In this document: piece by piece, positions 1 to 5,790 of the stretch
How the letters are laid out: each line of letters starts with the position of its first letter
Position numbering within the stretch: position 1 is the first letter of the stretch
Assembly: GCA_019247335.1 (NCBI GenBank)
Contig: JAFAPB010000072.1
Location: 1 to 13,917, forward strand
DNA from: Candidatus Kaiserbacteria bacterium
GTDB lineage: Bacteria; Patescibacteriota; Minisyncoccia; Phycocordibacterales; UBA2100
Direction of reading: 5' to 3'
Length of the DNA stretch: 13,917 nt
Position numbers and translations under genes: made by a program
The notes under the pieces: model-generated
Seen by the model: only the letters and a program-made list of their open reading frames with translations
Databases searched by the model: none
Told to the model about the DNA's origin: nothing

Positions 1-21
1 AAGAACCAGGGCAGCAAGTAA
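1..21 (+). CDS. C-terminal end of an upstream gene (partial)
   Basis: Frame 1 reads K-N-Q-G-S-K and then TAA, followed immediately by in-frame TAG and TGA, so three stop codons stand in a row. A terminator-like hairpin starts 18 bases further on. This fits the tail of a plus-strand gene that begins outside the window. Only six residues are visible, so no product can be named, and the reading frame is chosen only because a stop and a terminator follow it. Confidence 0.35.
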   Translation, partial: KNQGSK

Positions 22-39
22 TAGTGAGCATGTGTTCGC

Positions 40-67
40 AAGAATCCCGCCGTACGGCGGGTTTCTT
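40..67 (+). terminator. Hairpin terminator after the upstream gene
   Basis: Arms CCCGCC (46-51) and GGCGGG (56-61) pair around the loop GTAC. Outside them AAGAA (40-44) pairs with TTCTT (63-67) across one T-T mismatch, giving the A-rich and T-rich flanks of an intrinsic terminator. It sits between the three stop codons at 19-27 and the promoter of the next gene. Confidence 0.7.
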
Positions 68-68
68 G

Positions 69-74
69 TATACT
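69..74 (+). promoter_or_regulatory. -10 box TATACT for the membrane protein at 83
   Basis: TATACT is preceded by TG and lies 8 bases before the ATG at 83. A transcript starting about 7 bases downstream would begin at about 81-82, just before that ATG and after the ATG at 77. The same hexamer stands upstream of several other genes here. No convincing -35 box is seen, because that region is occupied by the terminator. Confidence 0.5.
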
Positions 75-82
75 AGATGTAT

Positions 83-502
83 ATGCAAAACAAATGGGTC
101 CTCATCATTATTCCGATCGTCGGCGCCGTCGCGTCGTTCGCACTTACCCCCGTCTTTTGGCCGACTCCCGCCGGGATGGCGATGCCGTCTTCGGCACAGA
201 TGCCGCTGCTTATCGGCATCTCCGTCATCGAATCCATCGCCTTCGGCATCGGCCTCGCGTTTCTCTATTCGCTCTGGCCATTCGTGCGCGGTCGCGGCAC
301 GGGCGATTGGCTCGTCTACCTCTCCGCTGCGTGGCTCTTGATCTCGTGGTGGCCGCACGACAATTTTCACCGCGTCATGGCGATGAACGATTTCTCGCAG
401 CTCATCCGCATCGAGTGGGGATTCCACTTCACGCTCATCGTTGCGGGTGTGCTCGTCGCTTCGTTTGTCTGGAAACAATTCGCCGCTTCGCGACCGGAGT
501 AA
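83..502 (+). CDS. Small multi-pass membrane protein, unknown function
   Basis: About 139 residues with four hydrophobic stretches: near residues 5-25 after a short polar start, 42-65, 79-95 and 115-133. A Trp- and His-containing polar loop (WWPHDNFHR) lies between the third and fourth. I do not recognise the family. The ATG at 83 is preferred over the ATG at 77 because the TATACT box at 69-74 would start the transcript near 81; the longer form would add only Met-Tyr. The stop codon directly abuts the stop of the convergent gene (TAATTA at 500-505), so no terminator lies between the two genes. A role at the inner membrane is inferred from hydrophobicity alone. Confidence 0.75.
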   Translation: MQNKWVLIIIPIVGAVASFALTPVFWPTPAGMAMPSSAQMPLLIGISVIESIAFGIGLAFLYSLWPFVRGRGTGDWLVYLSAAWLLISWWPHDNFHRVMAMNDFSQLIRIEWGFHFTLIVAGVLVASFVWKQFAASRPE

Positions 503-886
503 TTAGGCGAGAAAGGCGAACCAGGTAAGGTACGCGCCGAGGATCAGGCAGATCACGCTCGCAACCGGGATCATATTCCATCTCGACCACGAATTCGCGA
601 GGCTGCCGGCCCATTGCGGTGCCGCGACGAACATAAGCCCCTTGAGAAGCGTGCCCCAACCCAGGATCGAAATCACGATCTGCGGCAGCGTATTCCATAC
701 ATTGTGCGATATGACCTGTGCGATCCCTGCTGCCATCGCCGCGAGGCCCAGGGTGAGCGCCGCGAGCGCGTCTTTCTCTAGCTCCCGATAAATGCGTGCG
801 TAAAACCCTTTGCTCGTAAACATACCGACGCCGACCGCGAGTGCGACCGGGCCCCAGAGCGATGCCAAAAATTGTGTCGAGTCCAT
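503..886 (-). CDS. Four-helix membrane protein with HNVW / GW..LLKG motifs
   Basis: 127 residues with four predicted helices, at roughly 8-24, 42-62, 70-90 and 105-125. The string H-N-V-W followed about 14 residues later by G-W-x-x-L-L-K-G resembles a family of small uncharacterised membrane proteins that I recall from many bacteria, in which these motifs mark the third and fourth helices. No function is known to me. The ATG at 886 is preceded on the minus strand by a possible -10 box TACAAT (+ strand 912-917), giving a leader of about 18 bases. The gene diverges from the YCII-type gene at 984 and converges on the membrane protein at 83. Confidence 0.75.
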   Translation of the reverse strand: MDSTQFLASLWGPVALAVGVGMFTSKGFYARIYRELEKDALAALTLGLAAMAAGIAQVISHNVWNTLPQIVISILGWGTLLKGLMFVAAPQWAGSLANSWSRWNMIPVASVICLILGAYLTWFAFLA

Positions 887-911
887 ACAATGGCGCTACC
901 TAATAATCTTT

Positions 912-917
912 ATTGTA
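912..917 (-). promoter_or_regulatory. -10 box TACAAT for the minus-strand membrane protein
   Basis: Minus-strand TACAAT lies 25 bases before the start at 886, in the divergent region 887-983. The -35 is not clear. Confidence 0.35.
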
Positions 918-949
918 CCGCGCTACCCGCAATGTTCATGATCAAGGTG

Positions 950-955
950 TATACT
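950..955 (+). promoter_or_regulatory. -10 box TATACT for the YCII-type pair
   Basis: TATACT preceded by GTG, 28 bases before the ATG at 984. It is the same hexamer found before the genes at 83, 6849, 11134 and 10587. It probably drives the 984-2210 group. Confidence 0.5.
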
Positions 956-983
956 CACCGGACTAATAGCTCATATATTGAGT

Positions 984-1319
984 ATGAAAAAGTTCTTCGT
1001 AATGTACATGGCGAAGTCGGAAGACTTCCAGAAAGTAATGGCGCAGATGGGCAGCCTGACGCCGGAGCAGCAGAAAGAGATGAATGATGAGTGGGGTACG
1101 TGGATGAAAGGCGCGGGCGTCGTCGACGAAGGTTCGCCGCTCGGTAAAACAAAGCGGGTGACGGAATCGTCGGTGGAAGACGCAAAAAATGAGATCGGCG
1201 GCTACTCGATCATTGAAGCGGAATCGCACGATGAGGCCGCGAAAAAGATGCAGAGCAATCCGCACTTCAAAATGATCCCCGGCGGCTGGATCGATGTCAT
1301 GGAAATAATGCCGATGTAA
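984..1319 (+). CDS. YCII-related small protein, first of a tandem pair
   Basis: 111 residues, soluble, with no signal or membrane segment. It opens with a beta-strand (residues 1-9), has a charged helical middle, a G-S-P-L-G-K-T-K-x-V core (about residues 50-60) and the tail block H-D/E-E-A-A-K-x3-x-x-P-H-F. This resembles the YCII/DGPF-type ferredoxin-like fold used by small stress or accessory proteins of mostly unknown role. The ATG at 984 is chosen over the TTG at 978 because it matches the start of the neighbouring paralogue. The next gene is a clear paralogue sharing the same core and tail, so a local duplication produced the pair. No enzymatic activity can be assigned. Confidence 0.8.
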   Translation: MKKFFVMYMAKSEDFQKVMAQMGSLTPEQQKEMNDEWGTWMKGAGVVDEGSPLGKTKRVTESSVEDAKNEIGGYSIIEAESHDEAAKKMQSNPHFKMIPGGWIDVMEIMPM

Positions 1320-1330
1320 TTAATCCGAAT

Positions 1331-1336
1331 TAAAAT
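1331..1336 (+). promoter_or_regulatory. Possible -10 box TAAAAT before the second YCII-type gene
   Basis: TAAAAT lies 8 bases before the ATG at 1345, in the 25-base gap between the paralogues. It would give a near-leaderless transcript, although read-through from the 950 promoter is also possible. Confidence 0.3.
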
Positions 1337-1344
1337 ACATATCT

Positions 1345-1692
1345 ATGAAAAACTACTTAGCGATTTTCCTGGGCTCGCGCGCGGCGATGGATGCGTGGAT
1401 GCAACGGCCGGATCGCCCCGAGCTTGAAAAGCAGGGGATGCAGGGTTGGATGAAGTGGGCGGAGGATCACAAGAATGACATTGCCGCGATGGGTTCACCG
1501 CTCGGCAAGACGAAAAAGGTGAGCAAGAACGGCATCGAGGATACGGTAAACGAAATGGGCGCGTGGACCGTCGTGAAGGCGAACTCGCACGAGGAAGCGG
1601 CGAAGATGTTCGAGAATCACCCGCACTTTACGATCTTCCCGGGTGATCGCGTGGAGGTGATGGAGTGCATGCCGATCCCGACGATGCAATGA
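1345..1692 (+). CDS. YCII-related small protein, second of a tandem pair
   Basis: 115 residues. It shares with the protein at 984 the block G-S-P-L-G-K-T-K-K-V, the following (I/V)-E-D-x2-N-E-(I/M)-G motif, and the tail S-H-(D/E)-E-A-A-K plus N/H-P-H-F and V-M-E-x-M-P. The N-terminal 45 residues have diverged more, with more Trp. Its TGA stop overlaps the ATG of the DUF1697 gene as ATGA at 1689-1692, which implies translational coupling. There is no Shine-Dalgarno in front. Function is unknown beyond the family resemblance. Confidence 0.8.
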   Translation: MKNYLAIFLGSRAAMDAWMQRPDRPELEKQGMQGWMKWAEDHKNDIAAMGSPLGKTKKVSKNGIEDTVNEMGAWTVVKANSHEEAAKMFENHPHFTIFPGDRVEVMECMPIPTMQ

Positions 1693-2210
1693 AATACGCG
1701 GCGTTTTTGCTCGGGATTAATTTGGGAGGCCGCACGGTGAAGATGGCCGACCTCAAGAATGCGATCGAATCACTTGGCTATAAAGACGTAAAAACGATTC
1801 TCGCGAGCGGCAACGCCGTCTTTAGCGGCACGGGCACACCGCGCGCGGTAGAGAGAAAGTTGGAGGCCGCGCTTGAAAAGAAGTTTAAGTTCCAGATCGG
1901 CGTCATCGTCCGCACCATGCCGGAAATCCAGAAGATGGTACAAGCTGACCCATTCAAAAAAGTAAAAATGACCAAAGACATCCGCCGCTATGTCACGTTT
2001 CTCGCTGCAAAGCCCGCGAGTCGTCATTCAAAACCCCTCGAAAAGGGCTACGAACTCCTCAAGCTCACCGACGGGGAAGCGTATACCGTGCTCGATCTAA
2101 GCAAGTCCGCGAAGACTCCCGATGTGATGCTTTTTTTGCGCAAAATACTCGGCAAAAAGATCACGACCCGTAACTGGAATACGATCCTCAAGGTCGCCGC
2201 GCTTAAATAG
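1689..2210 (+). CDS. DUF1697 family protein
   Basis: 173 residues, soluble. The opening M-K-Y-A-A-F-L-L-G-I-N-L-G-G, then K-M-A-D-L-K-N-A-I-E-S-L-G-Y and the I-L-A-S-G-N-A-V-F stretch near residues 39-47, are hallmarks of DUF1697, a widespread uncharacterised family of about 170-180 residues. A C-terminal R-N-W-N-T segment is also typical. The ATG at 1689 is used because the family begins at exactly this Met and it makes the ATGA overlap with the gene before; an in-frame start at 1665 lies inside that gene. It shares an operon with the YCII-type pair. No terminator follows; rpsJ has its own promoter 32 bases downstream. Confidence 0.88.
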   Translation: MKYAAFLLGINLGGRTVKMADLKNAIESLGYKDVKTILASGNAVFSGTGTPRAVERKLEAALEKKFKFQIGVIVRTMPEIQKMVQADPFKKVKMTKDIRRYVTFLAAKPASRHSKPLEKGYELLKLTDGEAYTVLDLSKSAKTPDVMLFLRKILGKKITTRNWNTILKVAALK

Positions 2211-2219
2211 GGGAAAATG

Positions 2220-2248
2220 TTGCGTTTTTAGGCGCCCTAGTGCATACT
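2220..2248 (+). promoter_or_regulatory. rpsJ promoter (-35 TTGCGT, -10 CATACT)
   Basis: TTGCGT at 2220-2225 and CATACT at 2243-2248 are 17 bases apart, with TG at 2241-2242 directly before the -10 box. The start codon at 2262 is 13 bases further, so the leader would be about 7 bases long. Confidence 0.5.
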
Positions 2249-2261
2249 CCCCACACGTTCT

Positions 2262-2624
2262 ATGGCAGAGGCAACAGCCAAAAAGACCACGCGCTCACGC
2301 GCGAAGAAGGCCGATGCGTCGCATCGCCTGCGCATTCGCGTGCGCGCTTATGAGCATGGCGTCCTCGACAGCGCGGTGAAGCAGATCATCGACGTCGCCG
2401 CCCGCCACAGCGCGACCGTCGTCGGTCCCGTGCCGCTCCCCATCGATATCAAGAAATACACCGTCAACCGCTCGTCCTTCATCGACAAGGATTCCCGCGA
2501 GCAGTTCGAGATGCGCATCCACAAGCGCATGATCGATATTTTGAATCCCGCTCCGAAGGTGATCGAGGCTTTGACCAACATCGACCTTCCTTCCGGCGTC
2601 TCCATCGACGTAAAGATGATGTAA
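2262..2624 (+). CDS. rpsJ: 30S ribosomal protein S10 with basic N-terminal extension
   Basis: 120 residues. From residue 21 onward it aligns along its length with bacterial S10: L-R-I-R-V-R-A-Y, then V-G-P-V-P-L-P, the K-D-S-R-E-Q-F-E-M-R-I-H-K-R segment, and a close at G-V-S-I-D-V-K. S10 sits in the 30S head and, as NusE, joins NusB in antitermination. The first 20 residues are an extra Lys/Arg/Ala-rich tail not found in the roughly 103-residue E. coli protein. The gene is alone: its own promoter lies upstream, a strong hairpin follows, and neither rpsC, rplC nor tuf is adjacent. No Shine-Dalgarno is visible, in keeping with a very short leader. Confidence 0.96.
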   Translation: MAEATAKKTTRSRAKKADASHRLRIRVRAYEHGVLDSAVKQIIDVAARHSATVVGPVPLPIDIKKYTVNRSSFIDKDSREQFEMRIHKRMIDILNPAPKVIEALTNIDLPSGVSIDVKMM

Positions 2625-2635
2625 ATAAGTGAATT

Positions 2636-2669
2636 GCGGCGGCCCCTTTCGGGGCCGCCGCTTTCATTT
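2636..2669 (+). terminator. rpsJ terminator
   Basis: Eleven-base perfect arms, GCGGCGGCCCC (2636-2646) and GGGGCCGCCGC (2651-2661), loop on TTTC and are followed by TTTCATTT. It lies 12 bases after the rpsJ stop and ends 7 bases before the -10 box of the next gene. Confidence 0.85.
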
Positions 2670-2675
2670 GGGTGC

Positions 2676-2681
2676 TACTAT
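2676..2681 (+). promoter_or_regulatory. Extended -10 box TACTAT, leaderless murL-like gene
   Basis: TG-C-TACTAT (2673-2681) is an extended -10 element. Its end is 6 bases before the ATG at 2688, so transcription should begin at or next to the A of the start codon. The -35 position falls inside the rpsJ terminator, which leaves the extended -10 as the main signal. Confidence 0.5.
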
Positions 2682-2687
2682 CGAAAT

Positions 2688-4004
2688 ATGCCGCGTGCGT
2701 CATCGTTTACCTTCGGCTCATATAGAATCGACGCCGGGCGATCCCGCATCAGCTTCAGCTACCGTGTCGAGTTCGAAAACGGTGCCGTGCGCACCTATAC
2801 CGACCGACTCTTTTTTAAGAACATCGTACCTGATGCGTGGGCGACCATTCCGCAAGCGGTCCTTGAGCCGACGCTCCAGGCGCTCCTCATCATGCTCGGC
2901 ATCAATTACTGGTGCGTGTACCCCACAAAGAATATTCGCATCGAGGGATTCGCGCTCACCGAAGCGCAAGCGCACTTCTGGGAATTGATGTATTTGAACG
3001 GGCTCGGCGAATTTTTCTATGATATGCAGATCGATTTCCGCGACCTGATCGCGTTTCCGTATGACGTCTCTCTCACGGCACCGACACCCGCGCCCTTCAA
3101 ACGACCCGCACGAGCGCTGCTTCTCAACGGCGCGGGGAAAGACTCTATTCTCTCCGCGGAAATGCTGAAAGCGTCGGGCACGCCGTTCGATTTTTTTGCC
3201 TTCGCGCCGACGCCCGCACATGCGCGCGTTGCCGCGCTCGTCGGCGCCACAAATATCGAGGTCACGCGCCGTCGCGATCCGCGTCTCGTCGCAAGCATGT
3301 GGCTCCACAAAGTTTCGAGCGCGTACCCCTCGGTCTCGACGTTCACCTTTATCGCCGTCCTGCTCGCGGAAGTCCTGGGCTACGATTCGATCATATTCTC
3401 CAACGAACGCAGCGCCGATTTCGGCAACTTCATCTATCTCGGGCTTCCGGTCAATCACCAGTGGTGCAAATCATCGGAAGCGGAGAAACTCGTAAACGAT
3501 TATATCCGGCAATACATCACGCCCGATATTTCGACGCGATCGCTTTTGCGCGAGTATGGCGAGCTCGAGATCGTGCGGCGCTTTGTATGCTATCCGAAAT
3601 ATTTCGATGTCGTCACCAGCTGCAACAGTTACTTCTGGCTGCCGCGCCCGGTACAAGCGCTCTACTCGTCGTTCTGGTGCCGGCAATGCCCCAAATGCGT
3701 CTTTCTCTTCGCGTGCTTTTCCTCATATCTACCGAAACGCGACGTCGTGAAGATGTTCGGCGCCGATCTCTATGCCGACGCGAAGCTCCTACCGCTTTTC
3801 AGAAGCATCCTCGGCATCGAAGGATTCAAGCCGCTCGATTGCGTCGGGGAGCCGGAGGAGATGATCCTTACGATGCATGCGGCAGCTTCGGGAGGTGAAT
3901 ATGCCGGCGAGCCCGCCATGCGATTGTTCGAGCAGCATTTTCCGGCCAGTTACGGCTTTGATGAGATCGCGCCGCGGGTTTTTGCTCCGATATCGTCCGC
4001 TTGA
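2688..4004 (+). CDS. murL: MurL-like UDP-MurNAc-L-Ala-L-Glu epimerase
   Basis: 438 residues, cytosolic. MurL (EC 5.1.1.23 as I recall it) inverts the terminal L-Glu of UDP-MurNAc-L-Ala-L-Glu using ATP, supplying D-Glu to peptidoglycan without glutamate racemase. Seen here: a PP-loop-like nucleotide motif G-A-G-K-D-S (about 148-153), then S-N-E-R-S-A-D-F-G-N (about 238-247), V-N-H-Q-W-C-K-S (about 255-262) and C-R-Q-C-P-K-C (about 331-337). This order and the length match my memory of the family. The start at 2688 is chosen over an in-frame ATG at 2634, which lies in the rpsJ terminator. The TGA stop lies 20 bases before the next gene's start. No murD or other mur gene is adjacent. A different PP-loop ATPase is the main alternative. 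Confidence 0.65.
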   Translation: MPRASSFTFGSYRIDAGRSRISFSYRVEFENGAVRTYTDRLFFKNIVPDAWATIPQAVLEPTLQALLIMLGINYWCVYPTKNIRIEGFALTEAQAHFWELMYLNGLGEFFYDMQIDFRDLIAFPYDVSLTAPTPAPFKRPARALLLNGAGKDSILSAEMLKASGTPFDFFAFAPTPAHARVAALVGATNIEVTRRRDPRLVASMWLHKVSSAYPSVSTFTFIAVLLAEVLGYDSIIFSNERSADFGNFIYLGLPVNHQWCKSSEAEKLVNDYIRQYITPDISTRSLLREYGELEIVRRFVCYPKYFDVVTSCNSYFWLPRPVQALYSSFWCRQCPKCVFLFACFSSYLPKRDVVKMFGADLYADAKLLPLFRSILGIEGFKPLDCVGEPEEMILTMHAAASGGEYAGEPAMRLFEQHFPASYGFDEIAPRVFAPISSA

Positions 4005-4012
4005 AGATGCGG

Positions 4013-4018
4013 TACAGT
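4013..4018 (+). promoter_or_regulatory. Possible -10 box TACAGT, leaderless 20-Cys protein gene
   Basis: TACAGT ends 6 bases before the ATG at 4025, the same spacing as at the murL-like gene. No -35 is evident, and read-through from murL is possible. Confidence 0.3.
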
Positions 4019-4024
4019 GGGCGC

Positions 4025-5200
4025 ATGTTCGCATACGCCAAAAACCCGATCGCCATAGCTATCGCGCTCATCGCTATCGGTATCCTCGGCGGGTTGCTCG
4101 CACGGCGTCTGCATACCGAGCCGGAAGCGCGCCTCACCGTCTGCTTCACGACAGCACAGAACGGCAACGTCAGCGCCGACGTCGAATGTCTCCGCGCGAC
4201 CGTCATCTCGCTCCTTTCGCGTGAATCGGCGTCAGCCGTCATGAATTACATTACGGCATCGACCTCGCCCGCGATCGTGCGAACACAGTGCCACGAGGTC
4301 GCGCATGTTCTCGGTGAGGAGCTGTATCTCAAGACACCGACGCTCGAGCAAGCACTCGGTGCATGTACGACCGCCTGCTCATACGGCTGCATCCACGGAG
4401 TCGTCGGCGCTGCGGTCGTCAAAGAGCTGGGCGCCGCAACTCTCGACGACGAGGACATCCCGCATGAAGATCCCAAAGTGATCGCCGAGATCGGCAAAAA
4501 ATACTGCGCGACGGGCTCGGCACTCTGCCACGCGATCGGGCACATCCTATACGAAAAATATTCTGATTATCCGGATGCATTGAAGGTGTGCACCGAGATC
4601 GGCGGCACGAATCAGCATCGCGACGGCTGTTATCAGGGTGTGTTTATGGAAAGCGCGGGCGAAAAGGACTCACTTCTCAACAAAACACCGCTCGCGCAGA
4701 TCCCCGGAGGAGATTTCGCGTATCCGTGCGATACCATCGCGCCGCAGTATCGCAATGCCTGCTTTCGCTACCTGCCGTCGTTCCAGCGCATCTTGTACCT
4801 CGCGTCCTCGACGCCGCCGCAGGCGCGTCTCGTGCAATCGAAACAGATCTGCGAGACATTCGGCGGGAAGGACAGCAACACCTGCATCGAATTCATCGGG
4901 TATTACCATCTCACGACATTCGCCGGTGCGGCACCGAGCAACACATTCTGCGATGCGTTTACTGATGCAGCAGAACATCGCGCCTGCATGACGGGCATCG
5001 TCCTCAACCACATGGATTATTTTAGATACACATCCATGCCGGACTACTGCGCGACGCAAACGAAAGACATGACGTTTTGTTACGACACGGCATTTGCGAT
5101 GCTCCGCGCTGCATTCAGTATAAAAACGATCCAAGCACAGTGCGATCAATCCCAGCATCCCGACAGCTGCCGAACTGAACTCGCGGCGCGCTCAAAATAG
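4025..5200 (+). CDS. Anchored or secreted 20-cysteine repeat protein with HExxH
   Basis: 391 residues. An N-terminal hydrophobic segment (about 8-25, with G-G-L-L-A-R-R after it) is an uncleaved anchor or signal; the rest is predicted extracytoplasmic. It has 20 cysteines. Two units begin Cys-His: Q-C-H-E-V-A-H (HExxH at 90-94) and L-C-H-A-I-G-H (169-173), each followed by a G-C-x-(H/Q)-G-V block (121-126, 201-206). From there on, Cys pairs recur at 189/202, 235/246, 276/287, 309/321, 342/352 and 373/382, each second Cys starting a hydrophobic helix-like stretch. This suggests a disulfide-stapled helical repeat. I know of uncharacterised bacterial proteins with similar CHxxxH and GCxHG motifs but no function. 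The HExxH could be a zinc protease site, but the second unit lacks the Glu. The ATG at 4025 is preferred over that at 4007 because of the -10 box and the signal-like start. Confidence 0.8.
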   Translation: MFAYAKNPIAIAIALIAIGILGGLLARRLHTEPEARLTVCFTTAQNGNVSADVECLRATVISLLSRESASAVMNYITASTSPAIVRTQCHEVAHVLGEELYLKTPTLEQALGACTTACSYGCIHGVVGAAVVKELGAATLDDEDIPHEDPKVIAEIGKKYCATGSALCHAIGHILYEKYSDYPDALKVCTEIGGTNQHRDGCYQGVFMESAGEKDSLLNKTPLAQIPGGDFAYPCDTIAPQYRNACFRYLPSFQRILYLASSTPPQARLVQSKQICETFGGKDSNTCIEFIGYYHLTTFAGAAPSNTFCDAFTDAAEHRACMTGIVLNHMDYFRYTSMPDYCATQTKDMTFCYDTAFAMLRAAFSIKTIQAQCDQSQHPDSCRTELAARSK

Positions 5201-5205
5201 CCAAG

Positions 5206-5321
5206 CTATAAAAAGTGAGGCGGCACCGGGAATAGCGGCACCGCCTTACTGGTAGAACGCTGATGGTCCATCCAACCATCAACTAAGAACAGCGTAATAG
5301 AACACGGATGAAGAATCAAGT
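5206..5321 (-). ncRNA. Possible small structured RNA between two terminators
   Basis: The 116 bases between two minus-strand terminators contain no convincing ORF. On the minus strand ACGCTG (5295-5290) can pair with CAGCGT (5262-5257), and nested inside TGATGGT (5281-5275) pairs with ACCATCA (5267-5261); the two stems share a few bases. The 3' end is the hairpin and T-run at 5207-5245. A transcript of about 100 bases ending in a factor-independent terminator is the signature of a small RNA, but I see no strong promoter, so it may be the 3' UTR of read-through from the gene at 5412. Confidence 0.3.
5207..5245 (-). terminator. Minus-strand terminator (distal)
   Basis: On the minus strand GGCGGTGCCG and CGGTGCCGCC pair over 10 bp, two of them G-U, around a 7-base loop (5229-5235), followed by CACTTTTTATAG. 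On the plus strand the G-U positions become C-A mismatches and there is no T-run, so the element is built to work on minus-strand RNA. The plus-strand gene ending at 5200 has no clear terminator of its own. Confidence 0.7.
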
Positions 5322-5356
5322 AAAACCGGCGGGCGGGTGATGAGGCCGCCCGCCGG
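5322..5356 (-). terminator. Minus-strand terminator after the small Cys-tag protein
   Basis: Perfect 11-bp arms at 5326-5336 and 5346-5356 flank a 9-base loop, followed on the minus strand by TTTTACTTGATT. It lies about 55 bases past the stop of the gene at 5412-5582. Confidence 0.75.
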
Positions 5357-5411
5357 CCCCGGGCGTACTGCTTATGCCGCAGCTTCACCCGAATGCATCA
5401 GTGCATCACGA

Positions 5412-5582
5412 TCAGAGGCACTTGCCCGTGATCGGACACCTGTTGCACTTCGAGTGCTCTGCCTTCGTAAAGGCAGAGGCCGTCCGTTTGACCGGACGGC
5501 TCCCGTCACCCGCGAGGGCTTCGGGTGCTGCGACGACGACGGAGAAAGCCGCCGCCGCAAGCAGTGCTACCAGTGTTCGCAT
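5412..5582 (-). CDS. Exported 56-residue peptide with C-terminal three-Cys tag
   Basis: 56 residues: an N-terminal signal (M-R-T, then an Ala/Leu/Val core to about residue 20, with a possible cleavage after A-L-A at 24), a short polar linker, and a C-terminus S-K-C-N-R-C-P-I-T-G-K-C-L. Its only three cysteines lie in the last 11 residues. The divergent gene at 5791 ends in the same pattern, S-x-C-x2-C-P-x4-C-x-end, though the rest of the two proteins differs. I choose this Met because the signal peptide starts there and a weak SD (AAGGGA) precedes it; a longer in-frame reading to 5762 has no signal and unlikely composition. The start codon is inside a hairpin. Possible roles, all inferred: metal-binding peptide, precursor of a modified peptide, or sorting tag. 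Confidence 0.65.
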   Translation of the reverse strand: MRTLVALLAAAAFSVVVAAPEALAGDGSRPVKRTASAFTKAEHSKCNRCPITGKCL

Positions 5583-5601
5583 AAAGCTATTCCCTTTATG
5601 C
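5580..5601 (-). promoter_or_regulatory. Start-codon hairpin in the leader of the 56-residue peptide
   Basis: On the minus strand GCATAAAG (5601-5594) and CTTTATGC (5586-5579) pair perfectly over 8 bp around a 7-base loop GGAATAG. The AUG (5582-5580) is in the 3' arm, and the AAGGGA ribosome site straddles the 5' arm and loop. In this fold translation would be blocked. Confidence 0.45.
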
Positions 5602-5610
5602 TGCGGTTCG

Positions 5611-5616
5611 TTTATA
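5611..5616 (-). promoter_or_regulatory. -10 box TATAAA for the 56-residue peptide
   Basis: Minus-strand TATAAA would start transcription near 5604, right at the 5' arm of the start-codon hairpin. No good -35 box is found 17 bases upstream. A weaker alternative is TTGACG (5704-5699) 17 bases from TACCTT (5681-5676). Confidence 0.4.
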
Positions 5617-5714
5617 CGGGTTCGGCCGCACTCACCCAGGAGCTCGTGCTCTTTCGAGCGAACGATCCCGCGTCGAAGGTACGCGCGCTCGGACGTTTCG
5701 TCAAATTCAATATG

Positions 5715-5742
5715 TTGCACAAAGCGCGTCAGGCAGTAATGT
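5715..5742 (+). promoter_or_regulatory. Possible promoter of the gene at 5791 (TTGCAC / TAATGT)
   Basis: TTGCAC (5715-5720) and TAATGT (5737-5742) are 16 bases apart. Transcription would begin near 5749, directly at the leader hairpin. It diverges from the promoter of the minus-strand peptide gene. Confidence 0.35.
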
Positions 5743-5749
5743 GAAGACA

Positions 5750-5785
5750 GGATAGGGGGCAACCCCGTCCTCTAGGCATGGAGGA
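5750..5785 (+). promoter_or_regulatory. Leader hairpins upstream of the gene at 5791, one pairing the SD
   Basis: Fold 1: GGAT (5750-5753) plus GGGG (5755-5758) pair with CCCC (5763-5766) plus GTCC (5767-5770), with A5754 bulged. Fold 2: TCCTC (5768-5772) pairs with GAGGA (5781-5785), covering the ribosome site GGAGG (5780-5784), loop of 8. The folds share bases 5768-5770 and so exclude each other, as in a two-state leader. Confidence 0.4.
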
Positions 5786-5790
5786 ACTGC

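Noticed and set aside
2718..3458. 246-codon minus-strand open frame opposite the murL-like gene
   Set aside because: Shadow of the plus-strand gene: charged, repetitive composition with no motif, while the plus frame has recognisable motifs.
4025..5200. Calling the 20-Cys protein a zinc metalloprotease because of HExxH
   Set aside because: The second unit has HAIGH without Glu, and the motif is part of a wider CH-x3-H pattern, so HExxH alone is weak evidence.
5219..5245. Direct repeat of GCGGCACCG suggesting an attachment site or short repeat array
   Set aside because: Only two copies, fully explained as the two arms of the minus-strand terminator with G-U pairs.
5583..5762. 60-residue extension of the 56-residue Cys-tag peptide
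   Set aside because: It would bury the signal peptide inside the protein, and a -10 box and hairpin lie within it.
5583..5790. Possible hidden gene between the divergent Cys-tag genes
   Set aside because: Open frames on the plus strand here lack a start signal and motifs; the region is better explained as two promoters with leaders.
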